Shown piece after piece: positions 16,706 through 25,008 of a DNA stretch of 26,009 nt. A program made the position numbers and the translations under genes. The notes beneath the pieces were generated by a model, which made no database searches, was not told where the DNA came from, and saw nothing but the letters and a program-made list of their open reading frames with translations. Source of the stretch: DATADD01 sp046262355 (GTDB lineage: Bacteria; Actinomycetota; CADDZG01; WHSQ01); contig JBHEMX010000046.1 of NCBI GenBank assembly GCA_046262355.1, positions 1 through 26,009 of the forward strand, in the 5' to 3' direction. Each line of letters starts with the position of its first letter. Positions within the stretch are counted from its first letter, which is position 1.

Positions 16706-18280
16706 ATGACCTTTCGCAGCCCGCATCCAGACGTGAGTATTCCCGAGGTTTCGCTGACCTCCTTCGTGCTCGAGCGCGCCGCAGAGTTGGGAGACAAGCC
16801 CGCCCTGGTGGACGGCGCCACAGGGCGGAGCGTGAGCTACAGGCAACTTGCCCGGCGGGTGCAGATCGTGAGAGCCGGCCTGGCAGCCCGGGGATTCTCC
16901 AAGGGGGACGTCTTAGCCATCTTCTGTCCTAACCTTCCCGACTATGCGGTCGCCTTCTACGCCATCGCATCCCTCGGGGGCATCAGTACCACGATCAACC
17001 CTCTCTATACCGCGGGCGAGCTTGCCTTTCAGCTCAAGGATGCGGGCGCGAAGTACGTCCTGACCATCCCTCAGGGTCTCGATCGAGCCCTCGAGGCAAG
17101 CCGTGACTCCGAGGTGCGGGAGGTCTTTGTGATCGGAGGTGGCGGAAAGGCCACACCCTTCGCATCGCTACTGCAGGATGCTCCTCAGGTGTCTCAGGTC
17201 GACATCGACTCGCGCGAAGATGTCGTCGCCCTGCCTTACTCGAGCGGCACGACGGGTTTCCCGAAGGGCGTCATGCTGACGCACTACAATCTCGTAGCCA
17301 ACATCTCTCAGGGTCTTCAGGTCCATTCCGTCGCCGAGAGCGACGTTGTAGTGGGCGTGCTCCCGTTCTTTCATATCTACGGCATGGTCGTCACCATGAA
17401 CTTTGCCGTGCGCAGCGGAGCGACGATAGTCACGGTGCCCCGCTTCGAACTGGAGACTTTCCTGCAGATCATGCAGGACCATGGGGTAACCCGTGCACAC
17501 CTAGTGCCGCCAATAGTGCTAGCTCTCGCCAAGCACCCGATCGTCGACCAGTACGACCTTTCGAGGCTCAACGTCATCCTGTCCGGCGCCGCCCCGCTCG
17601 GGGGGGACCTGGCCGAAGCCTGTGCTGAGCGACTTGGCTGTAGCGTCATACAGGGATATGGCCTCACCGAGGCGAGCCCCGTGACTCACCTCATTCCAGA
17701 CAAGCCGGGCAAGAACAAGCCCGGTTCTATCGGCCCACCGATCCCCAACACCGAGTGCAGGGTCGTAGATACGGAAAACGGCGACGAGCTGGGATCGGAC
17801 GAGGCGGGCGAGCTTTGGATCAGAGGACCGCAAGTGATGAAAGGCTACCTCGATAACCCGGACGCCACGACCCAAACGATCGATAGCCAGGGGTGGCTGC
17901 ACACGGGAGACATCGTCCACGCCGACGGCGATGGCTACTTCTACGTTGTGGACCGGCTCAAGGAGCTCATCAAGTACAAGGGTTATCAGGTCGCTCCGGC
18001 GGAACTGGAAGCCGTCTTGACGGCTCATCCGGCCGTGGTCGATGCTGCTGTGATCCCCTTTCCCGATGAAGAAGCCGGGGAGGTGCCGATGGCTTTTGTC
18101 GTGCGCATGGGCGACGCCACTGCGGAGGACATCAGGGCATTCGTTGCCGCGCGCGTGGCCCCCTACAAGAAGATCCGCCGGCTTGAGTTCATTTCGGAGA
18201 TCCCGAAGTCTCCCTCCGGCAAGATACTGCGTCGCATCCTCATGGGTGGAGAGCGGACGGAACGTGCATCCAAGCCCTAA
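16706..18280 (+). CDS. AMP-forming acyl-CoA synthetase / 4-coumarate-CoA ligase-like
   Basis: A complete 524-residue member of the ANL superfamily. It activates a carboxylic acid to the acyl-adenylate with ATP and transfers it to CoA. Signatures in order: phosphate loop LPYSSGTTGFPKGVMLTH (about 176-193), PFFHIYGM, the adenine-binding GYGLTEASPVTH, the hinge region LHTGDIVHADGDGYFYVVDR, LKELIKYKGYQVAPAELE, and the catalytic Lys in PKSPSGKILRR (about 505). The fingerprint is nearest to 4-coumarate/medium-chain type ligases; the acid is not known. GGGAGG at 16695-16700 sits five bases before ATG 16706, so I start there and not at the upstream in-frame codons. It is transcribed away from the hydrolase-cyclase gene across the operator candidate. 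Confidence 0.92.
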   Translation: MTFRSPHPDVSIPEVSLTSFVLERAAELGDKPALVDGATGRSVSYRQLARRVQIVRAGLAARGFSKGDVLAIFCPNLPDYAVAFYAIASLGGISTTINPLYTAGELAFQLKDAGAKYVLTIPQGLDRALEASRDSEVREVFVIGGGGKATPFASLLQDAPQVSQVDIDSREDVVALPYSSGTTGFPKGVMLTHYNLVANISQGLQVHSVAESDVVVGVLPFFHIYGMVVTMNFAVRSGATIVTVPRFELETFLQIMQDHGVTRAHLVPPIVLALAKHPIVDQYDLSRLNVILSGAAPLGGDLAEACAERLGCSVIQGYGLTEASPVTHLIPDKPGKNKPGSIGPPIPNTECRVVDTENGDELGSDEAGELWIRGPQVMKGYLDNPDATTQTIDSQGWLHTGDIVHADGDGYFYVVDRLKELIKYKGYQVAPAELEAVLTAHPAVVDAAVIPFPDEEAGEVPMAFVVRMGDATAEDIRAFVAARVAPYKKIRRLEFISEIPKSPSGKILRRILMGGERTERASKP

Positions 18281-18766
18281 CAATCAACGCAGGACGCCGC
18301 AGGAAAGCGCCTATGGAGGTCGGGCGCCGTCTACGCTCGCGCCGACAGCGCGCGACCCATCATGTCGTTTTCGTTCGTGACCCAGGGGCGAGTGGTATCG
18401 AAAAGCCCCGAGTGGGCCGAACGCTACGTACGACTGCTCGTGGTGTGCTACCGCTTTTAGAGCGCTTCACCGATTCGTGCCGGCGCGCCGACAACGGCAA
18501 GGCTTCGCTCGAGCTTGCCGGCCTCAACATCGCCCGACGCGACCGGCTTGCGTTTCTCCTCGATCGATGAAGCTGCCGAAAGCCGCGAGGCGGACCCCTC
18601 CGCTTGGTGATGGCATCGTTCCGAGTGGCCGACATCGCCGCTGATTCGTCTTGGGGGCTCGTCAGGCTGCCTCAGCCGAAACACCTGTAAACCATCAGGC
18701 GGAACCGCGTAAACGATCAGGTGACGCCGGAGTGTCAAGCATCACCCGGAGCACGACATTCTACGG
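18281..18766. other. Gene-poor stretch ending at the left repeat, with a ParE-like scrap
   Basis: On the minus strand 18738-18640 reads RRHLIVYAVPPDGLQVFRLR then PDEPPRR. This resembles the C-terminal strands of RelE/ParE toxins (HLIVYRV.PDG.EVFRV.H), but the N-terminal two thirds are missing and the sequence beyond PRR is not family-like. If real it is a toxin fragment beside an attachment-like repeat. Nothing else is recognised in this stretch. Confidence 0.25.
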
Positions 18767-18940
18767 TGGGGCCGGCTGGACTCGAACCAGCGACCAACGC
18801 ATTATGAGATCGTTGCTTCGGAAACGCTCTACCTGCGCATTCGCGCGTTTCTCCTGCCCAGACCCCGTTTTCGGCTGTCAAGGAGTGTCAAGGGATATCA
18901 ATGACTCGCGCGTCGCGTAGTGACCAAATGGTGACCAGAC
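18767..18940 (-). repeat. Left 174-bp direct repeat with tRNA-Met 3' half (attachment-like)
   Basis: Read on the minus strand, the last 42 bases are the 3' half of a tRNA: anticodon loop CTCATAA (CAU), GCGTTGGTCGC, T-arm GCTGGTTCGAGTCCAGC and acceptor CGGCCCC plus A. The matching 5' acceptor strand and a proper D-arm are missing, so it is not a functional tRNA. The copy at 24835-25008 has the same length and is about 79% identical by hand count, with one mismatch in the tRNA part. Identity from the anticodon loop to the tRNA end is the usual footprint of tyrosine-integrase insertion. The far end encodes VWSPFGH in both copies, possibly the vestige of an integrase C-terminus; in this copy that frame soon meets a TGA. 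Confidence 0.75.
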
Positions 18941-19159
18941 TGCTCAGTCAAGTGAGGTCCTCGCGTAGCAGTCGCGCATCTCCGATCAGGCCACGGCTCC
19001 TCAACCGCGTAAATCGCGCTCCCTATTAGTTGCTGGCGGTTGATGGTGGGGCCCGGCACCCCCGCCCGCAGCCTCTCCTCGGGGATATCCCGAGCCGTCG
19101 GGCCACAACTACCTGCTAAACACCGACGGATCCAGCACAGGGACGGTGGCGAATCCAAG

Positions 19160-19650
19160 TCAAGGGGCGCGCGGGCGGGGCACGCGTTCGACCCCGAGAT
19201 CGCCGCCTGCCTCGTGGACGGCGCCGGCGAGATCCTCGCGCTCGATCGGGGAGTCGGCCTGGGAGGAGACCCTCGCGTGCGAGCCGAAGCCCACGCGCGG
19301 GCTGGAGGGCGAGGCGCTCGATCGAGCGCTGGCGGCGATCGGCGACTTCGCCGATCTGATCTCGCCCTACCTGAGCGGCCAATCGGCCGGCGTGGCGGAG
19401 CTGGCGAGCGCGGCGGCACGGCACTGCCGGATCGATGCTGCGGGCTGGGCTGGTCCACGACCTCGGACGGGTGGCGGTGCATCCACGGATCTGGCAGAAA
19501 CCCGGGCCGCTGACCGCCGACGAGTGGGAGCAGGTGCGGCTGCACCCCTACCACACCGAGCGCGTCGTCTCGCGCGCGCCGTTCCTCACTACGCTGGCGC
19601 CGATCGCCGGCGCCCACCACGAGCGCCTCGATGGCTCTCGCGCGCTCCGC
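19160..19650 (+). pseudogene. HD-GYP domain protein, multiple frameshifts
   Basis: Three frames in turn give one HD-GYP protein. First AGHAFDPEIAACLVDGAGEI, then from about 19245 ESAWEETLACEPKPTRGLEG and ALAAIGDFADLISPYLSGQS, then from about 19437 LRAGLVHDLGRVAVHPRIWQ, KPGPLTADEWEQVRLHPYH and APIAGAHHERLDGS. The HD pair (HDLGR) and HHERLDG are intact, but the frame is lost again just where the GYP box would follow. HD-GYP domains hydrolyse cyclic-di-GMP; the FDPE..A and PYL.GHS..VAELA blocks are typical of actinobacterial versions fused to LuxR-type output. Three breaks and no downstream domain make it a dead gene. Confidence 0.75.
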
Positions 19651-19769
19651 CGCCAGGTTCGGCCACGTCATCCGCGCCCGACTCTTCTACCCCGAATGTG
19701 GTCGGTCTGATGGTCGAGTGTGCAGGGAGATCTGCCTCGTGGCGCGATTGAGAGGCCCGCTCGGATCGG

Positions 19770-20110
19770 ATCGCCTCTCTCTCGGATATCGACCTTCGTC
19801 TCCTTCGCATCTCTCCGAGCATCGGGTCGTAACCCAGACCCAGCTCAAGCCTCTTCTCGAAGAGGTTCCAGCTCCCCCGCTTCGCTACCGCACCGCTCGC
19901 CTTCACGACCTCGTCCTGGGGTCGGTCGCACCCGTCCTTACCGGGAGCGTGGCTCTGCTCCATTTCATCTGTGGCCGACGCGGCGTGGCGATGCGCTGAT
20001 GCGGGGCGCCCCGGCTCCTCGTGGCGGCGAGCGCCGCGAGCCGAATCCGATCTTCATCGCCCACGCGGCGGCGCTGACGGGCATCTACGTCGCGCTCGCC
20101 ACGAGGCTTC
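19770..20110 (+). pseudogene. Replication-relaxation family protein remnant
   Basis: Pieces in different frames follow the order of the replication-relaxation family (winged-helix proteins of actinobacterial plasmids and integrative elements): SLSDIDLRLLRIS, then LSEHRVVTQTQLKPLLEE, RYRTARLHDLVLGSVAPVL, and in the next frame RTRPYRERGSAPFHLW, RRGDALMRGAPAPRG and NPIFIAHAAALTGIYVALA. At least two frameshifts separate them and the C-terminus is gone. The family match is from memory and rests on the R-RP-x-x-x-GSAP-x-H pattern and the spacing of the blocks. If correct it marks the segment as part of a conjugative or plasmid-like element. Confidence 0.5.
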
Positions 20111-20217
20111 CGGAGGGCGTCGGCGGACGATCGCTCCGGACGCCCGGATCGAGCGCGCCCAGCGCATCCTCCAAGAGCGCGGCGAGAGCCCTCGCTGCGC
20201 CGGTCGAACAAGTCCGA

Positions 20218-20425
20218 CTACATCAGGTTGTTCTCCATTGGCGTGCCGGTGATCGCCAGCTTGAACGGCACCGCCAGCTCGCGAACGCGCGGTAGGTCTT
20301 GGCTTGGTGGTTCTTGACGTAGTGCGCCTCGTCGAGGATCAGGCCAGCCCATGACACCGTTCGGTAGGCGTCGGCTTCCAGCCGCAGCAGCGTATACGTC
20401 GTGACGACGACGAGGGCGCCACCTG
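20218..20425 (-). pseudogene. SNF2-family helicase fragment
   Basis: The minus strand reads LVVVTTYTLLRLEADAYRTV, then SWAGLILDEAHYVKNHQAKT in one frame. After a shift near 20283 it continues PFKLAITGTPMENNLM and immediately meets TAG. These are SNF2/Swi2 motifs Ia-b, II (DEAH) and III (TGTP.EN) in correct order and close spacing. Walker A upstream and the whole C-terminal helicase half are absent. Full-length relatives exceed 900 residues, so this is a small leftover of a DNA translocase gene, oriented against the surrounding remnants. Confidence 0.75.
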
Positions 20426-20661
20426 TTCGGCGAGTAGCCTCACCGCCGAGGACATCGCGAACTGCTCAGCTTGACGGCCGTCAGTCCACTACGTCGTCAT
20501 CCGGGCCCGGACGCGCCTCCGACACCCGACCGGTGGCGCGCTCACATCCGAACAGGCTACAGTATCCAGGCGAATCTGCCGATATACCACTTGATGAGCC
20601 GAACCATCCACTCGCTGCCGGTGCGGAGCGATCGTCGCTCTCGGCCTGTCGGGCGGACCCT

Positions 20662-21198
20662 GTGAAGGGCGTCGTCTTCAACCTGCTCGAGGAGCTCGTT
20701 GCCCGGGACTTCGGCGAAGACACTTGGGACGCGCTCCTGGATGCGAGTGGGCTGGAAGGCGCCTACACCTCGCTCGGCAGCTATCCGGACGTTGATCTCG
20801 TGAAGCTCGTGAGCGCGGCTTCTGACGCGCTGGCCATGCCGGCCGACGACGTGGTCCTATGGTTCGGGCGCAACGCGTTGCCGCTGTTCGTGGACCAATA
20901 CCCGCAGCTGTTCGCGCCGCACGAGTCCACGCAGTCGTTCGTTCTCACCCTCAACGACATCATCCATCCGGAGGTGCGGAAGCTCTACCCGGGCGCCGAC
21001 GTCCCGGAGTTCGACTTCGACGTCCGCGATGGGCTCCTCGTGATGGGTTATCGATCCGCGCGCAGGTTGTGCTCCTTTGCGGAGGGGCTCCTCTTCGGAG
21101 CCGCGGACCACTACGGCGAGCAGCTGACGATCGAGCAGCCGTCCTGCATGAAGCGCGGGGACGACCGGTGCGTGCTCGAGATCGCGTTCATGCCATGA
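20662..21198 (+). CDS. H-NOX (heme NO-binding) sensor protein
   Basis: A complete 178-residue H-NOX/HNOB domain. Starting at GTG 20662 (KGVVFNLLEELVARDFG) places the proximal heme ligand at His102 in NDIIHPEVRKLYPGA and the heme-propionate motif Y-x-S-x-R at Tyr130-Ser132-Arg134 (GYRSARRL), matching the family's usual numbering. The position of the distal Tyr140 that stabilises O2 in anaerobe H-NOX proteins appears to be Ala139, so the protein is predicted to bind NO and exclude O2 (inference). The frame is open upstream to 20401, but those residues are not family-like. Its stop overlaps the next gene's start as ATGA, so the two are translationally coupled. H-NOX proteins commonly regulate partner cyclic-di-GMP enzymes or kinases when NO binds. 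Confidence 0.92.
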   Translation: MKGVVFNLLEELVARDFGEDTWDALLDASGLEGAYTSLGSYPDVDLVKLVSAASDALAMPADDVVLWFGRNALPLFVDQYPQLFAPHESTQSFVLTLNDIIHPEVRKLYPGADVPEFDFDVRDGLLVMGYRSARRLCSFAEGLLFGAADHYGEQLTIEQPSCMKRGDDRCVLEIAFMP

Positions 21199-23184
21199 CG
21201 CCGGACTCGCTGGGCGAGCGACGTGCATCCGCGGAGGCGAGCATCGCGGCGATCGAGAAGCGGCTGCGACGCGAGCGGCTTGCGCGCCGAGAGGTGGAGG
21301 AGATCGCGGAGCGGGCGACCCGAGAGTTGTATGACAAGCAGCAGGAGCTCGTGCTGCTCGAGGCGGTGGTCTCCGCGTCGAACGAGAGCTCGACCGTGGA
21401 GCGCGCGCTTCAGGGTGCCGTCGATGCTATCTGCGCGCACACGAGCTGGCCCCTGGGACACGCGTACGTGAGAGACTCATCGTCCGGGGACCTCCTACCG
21501 ACCGCTATCTGGCACATCGATCAGGCGGGTAAGTTCACCGCGTTTCGCAGAGTGACCGAACAGATGGCATTCTCCACGGGGGTTGGCCTTCCCGGGCGCG
21601 TGCTCGCCACCGGCAGGGCGGCGTGGATCACCGACGTCACAATCGATCCGAACTTCACCAGAAAGAACCTTGGAGTTCGCGGCGCCTTCGCGCTCCCGAT
21701 CCACGAGAACGGCGAGACGCAGGCGGTTCTGGAGTTCTTCACGCCGGCAGCGGTCCGGCCCGACTCAGCGCAGCTCGACGTGATGGCACAGATCGGCAGG
21801 CAGCTTGGCCGGGTGATGGAGCGAATCCGCGCGCAGGAGCAGATCGCTCACCAGGCGACGCACGATGCACTGACGGGGCTAGCGAACCGAATTCTCTTCC
21901 GCGATCGTCTCGAGCTCGCGCTCGCGCGCGCCGAGCGTCACAGCTCATTCGTCGCGCTCCTGTTCCTGGATCTCGACAGGTTCAAGGACGTCAACGACAC
22001 CCTCGGGCACGATGTCGGGGACCAACTCCTCAAGTCGGTCTCCGACCGCCTGCAGGCCGCCTTGAGAGCGAGCGACACGATGGCGCGCTTCGGCGAGCAG
22101 GAGTTCACGCTGGCGCGCTTTGGCGGCGACGAGTTCGTCGTGCTCTGCGAGGACCTCGCTTCCGAAGGCGATGCGGTACCAATCGCGCAGCGAGTCCAGC
22201 GGGCGCTGCTCAGCCCCTTCGTCCTCGAGCACATGGAGCATGTAATGACCGCGAGCATCGGCATCGTGGTCTCGAGCGGCACGACTCGCGACGCGGAGAG
22301 CCTGCTGCGCGACGCTGACATCGCCATGTACCGGGCGAAGCAGCGCGGGCCGGGGAACTGGGAGATCTTCGACGAAGTCCTTCGCAACCTGGCCCTCGAA
22401 CGCGTCGCGACGGAGCGCGAGCTGCGCAAGGCGCTGGAAGCGGGACAGTTGCGGCTCCATTACCAGCCGATCGTGACGATCGACGGCGGCCGCATCGAGT
22501 CAGTCGAAGCGCTCGTGCGATGGCAGCACCCCAAGCGTGGACTCCTGCCGCCGGGAGAGTTCATCCCGATCGCGGAGGAGAGCCCCCTGATCCTGCAGAT
22601 CGGTGCCTGGACCCTGAGGGAGGCGTGCGAGCAGGCGTACCGCTGGCGCGCGTGCTTCGGCGACCGGGCGCCGCTGCCGGTGAGCGTCAACGTGAGCGCC
22701 CGGCAGCTCACCCAGGGTGAGCTGCCCGGGTTCGTCAGACAGGTGCTGGCGGAGACGGGCCTGAGCACCGGCGACCTCGCGATCGAGGTCACCGAGACCG
22801 CGCTGATGGAGGACTCGAGCGTGCCGGCCGCGTCGCTGCGCGAGCTGAGGTCGCTGGGGGTGAAGATCCTGCTCGACGACTTTGGGACGGGCTATTCGTC
22901 GCTGAGCCACCTCCAGAGGTTCCCGATCGACGTGCTCAAGATCGACCGGTCCTTCGTGAAGCACCTCGGCGCGGGGGCGGACCACTGCGCGATCGTGCGG
23001 GCGATCGCAGCGATGGCCGGTGCGCTCCGCCTCGAGGTGGTGGCGGAGGGCGTGGAGACCGCAGGCAGCGGAAGCGCAGGCGCTCGGCTGCGGGCGGGCG
23101 CAGGGGTACTACTTCGCGCGCCCCGCGCCACCGGCGGACATCGAGTTGCTGCTGCGCACCGGAGCACAGACGCCCGTCGCGTGA
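21195..23184 (+). CDS. GAF-GGDEF-EAL cyclic-di-GMP enzyme, frameshift near the C-terminus
   Basis: Domains in order: coiled coil (about 1-55), GAF-like sensor (about 60-210), GGDEF diguanylate cyclase (GGDEF at 310-314; DLDRFKDVNDTLGHDVGDQ), then EAL phosphodiesterase with EAL at 438-440, SVNVSARQL, EVTETALM, DDFGTGYSSL, LKIDRSFV and VVAEGVET. Catalytic motifs of both output domains are present. Two oddities: the active loop is partly doubled (ARFGEQEF at 297-304, ARFGGDEF at 307-314), and at about 23064 the frame changes. The proper tail ALGCGRAQGYYFARPAPP lies in another frame ending at TGA 23184, while the unshifted frame runs to 23336. ATG 21195 overlaps the H-NOX stop (ATGA). It likely makes or degrades cyclic-di-GMP under control of the H-NOX partner. 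Confidence 0.88.
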
Positions 23185-23272
23185 GAGGAGCAGCGCCCGT
23201 TGCTGTCCGGCCGCCGAGGATGGTCGACGGCAGCTGGAATCTCAGTCGGCACGTGCAGGGGCTTCGTGTGAA

Positions 23273-23318
23273 GTCTCACCACCCGTGTCTCACATCGGTT
23301 CCGGTAGCTATGTCTCAC
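23273..23318. repeat. Three GTCTCAC iterations at the transposase 3' side
   Basis: GTCTCAC occurs at 23273-23279, 23287-23293 and 23312-23318. Clustered GTCTCAC/GTGAGAC motifs occur near the ends of many IS481-type elements, where the transposase binds, so this probably marks the left end of the element. I could not find a matching set or a clean terminal inverted repeat on the other side. Confidence 0.4.
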
Positions 23319-24762
23319 TCGCCACCGCCTTTCTAGGCTTGCCGTTGGGCTGAGCAAGGGCTCCAAACTCCTTGGTCTTGTCGTAACGGGCACGATGGGT
23401 CCTCAGGAGGGCTCCGTCAAGAGAGATCTGGACGGTATCCGCGACCAGGCGCACCTCTACGGTTGCTCCCATGAATCTGTTGCCGACGCGGTAGCCGGTG
23501 CCGGCGAAGCTGATCGAGCCGTGCTGGTCGACGATGCGCAAGACCTGCGGGCCCTTGGTCGGCTGCGCCGGCCGGCGAGCGCGCTGGGGTCGCCGATCCA
23601 TCTTGTCGTCGTCATCGATCAGGTGACGGCGGGCGTGGGTGGCGACCACGACGCCGTTGTGCGAGATGTGAAGCAGACCGTCTGCGGACTCGATCGAGAC
23701 TGCTTCACCGGCGAGGTGACGGCCTACGTGATAGCGGTGTTTGAGGATGCTGATGCGACCGGCGCGATCCACGCGACGTCCGGCGATCTTCTTGCGAAGC
23801 GTTGGTTCCTCTTCTGCCGGGACGTCACCGTCGATCACATCGAAGCTCGGCTGCGAGGCGAGCTCGAAGCGTCGGATCGGCGGCACGTCACCCAGCGACT
23901 GGTGCTCGCGCTCTTTGTTGTAGTCGGCGACCCAGACATCGAGCGCAGCCTGCATCTCTTCTATCGTCTCGAAGCTCTTGTCGGAGAAGAAGTCCTTTCG
24001 CAACGTCTTGTGCAGACGCTCGACCTTGCCGGTGGTGGTCGGCGAATAGGGAGCGGTGAGGATGTGGCGGATCCCATTGTTCAGGCAGATGCGGTCGAAC
24101 AGCACCGTGGCGGGCCTTCTCCCGAGTCTTCCGGTGAAGACCTTGCCGTTATCGGTCAGGATCTGCTCGGGGATCCCGTGGCGATTCAAAGCCTCGAGGA
24201 GCGCGTCACACACGGGTCGCGCGGTCGCTCGCGCCACGACCTTTGCCATCACGCAGAAGCGCGAGGGGTCGTCGATGCCGGTCACGACCGAGACCCCGGT
24301 CCCGTTGGTGAGGAACACATTGCCCATGATGTCGGCCTGCCACAGCTCCATCGAACCGGGCTCTCTCCCAGCGCTTGTAGTCGTCGCGTCGGCGGCGTCT
24401 GGGTTTGGGCTGGATCAACCCGTGACGAACCAAGCAGCGATAGATCGCCGATCGTGACGGCGGAGCTTCGAGCTCACGACGAAGTTTGTTGAGGATCGTT
24501 CGTGGACCCCAGCCTGGATGACTGCGCCGCATCTCGACGATGCGGGCTTCGACCTCGGGTGAGATCTGGTGGGGACAGCGATCAGGCTTCGAGCTCTTGT
24601 CGGCGAGGGCGGCGAGGCCGTCGTTGGCGTAGCGCACGAGCCAGCGGTGAAGGGTCCTGCGGTCGACCCCGTAGCGGGTCGCGTGTCGGTGACGGAGGCG
24701 CCGTCGAGGATCTCTCGCACGGCGTCGTAGCGCTGCTCAACCATCGAAAGCTCCACCAGCAT
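23308..24762 (-). mobile_element. IS481-family transposase, broken by frameshifts
   Basis: Three frames make one IS481-type DDE transposase. The N-terminal helix-turn-helix begins at ATG 24762 behind GGGAGG (SMVEQRYDAVREILDGASVTD). A shift near 24680 leads to DGLAALADKSSKPDRCPHQ, HPGWGPRTILNKLRRELEA and YRCLVRHGLIQPKPRRRR. A second shift near 24355 leads to MELWQADIMGN (first Asp), TGIDDPSRFCVMAKVV, LTDNGKVFTG (second Asp), PTTTGKVERLHKTLRKDF (Glu) and an integrase-core tail VADYNKEREHQSLG. A C-terminal extension of about 150 residues follows to TAG 23308. Catalytic residues are all visible but on separated pieces, so the copy should be inactive unless the shifts are sequence errors. Confidence 0.85.
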
Positions 24763-24834
24763 GACGAGATCCTCCCTGGATCGACCGAGCCCAAGTGATG
24801 ATCTCTTCAGGGTCCGATAGGGGCTTCGATGAAG

Positions 24835-25008
24835 TGGGGCCGGCTGGACTCGAACCAGCGACCAACGAATTATGAGATCGCTGCCGCGTGAACGCCCTAC
24901 CTGCGCTTTCGCATGTTGGCCCTGCTCACGTCCCGCTTTTCGGCTGTCATGACTGTCAACGAATGTCACCGATTCGCGCGTCGCATGGTGACCAAATGGT
25001 GACCAGAC
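24835..25008 (-). repeat. Right 174-bp direct repeat with tRNA-Met 3' half (attachment-like)
   Basis: Second copy of the repeat at 18767-18940, same strand and length. The 42-base tRNA 3' half differs at one base (ATTCG for ATGCG after the anticodon loop). Outside it, conserved blocks alternate with variable ones: CAGGTAG, GACAGCCGAAAA, and the end encoding VWSPFGH-x-ATRES. In this copy the whole stretch stays open in that frame, ending in RWSLVRVQPAP over the tRNA part. As in the left copy, no tRNA 5' half is present. Together the two repeats bracket about 6 kb of mobile-type and cargo genes. Confidence 0.75.

Noticed and set aside
18767..18850. Functional tRNA-Met gene
   Set aside because: The 3' half is perfect, but there is no complementary 5' acceptor strand and about eleven extra bases separate a D-loop-like GGTAGAGC from the anticodon stem.
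20859..21194. N-terminal extension of the GGDEF-EAL protein
   Set aside because: The frame is open but lies inside the H-NOX gene in another frame; ATG 21195 with the ATGA overlap and coiled-coil start is far better.
23395..24492. Plus-strand open frame of 365 codons
   Set aside because: Antisense of the IS481 transposase, whose DDE motifs are clear on the minus strand.
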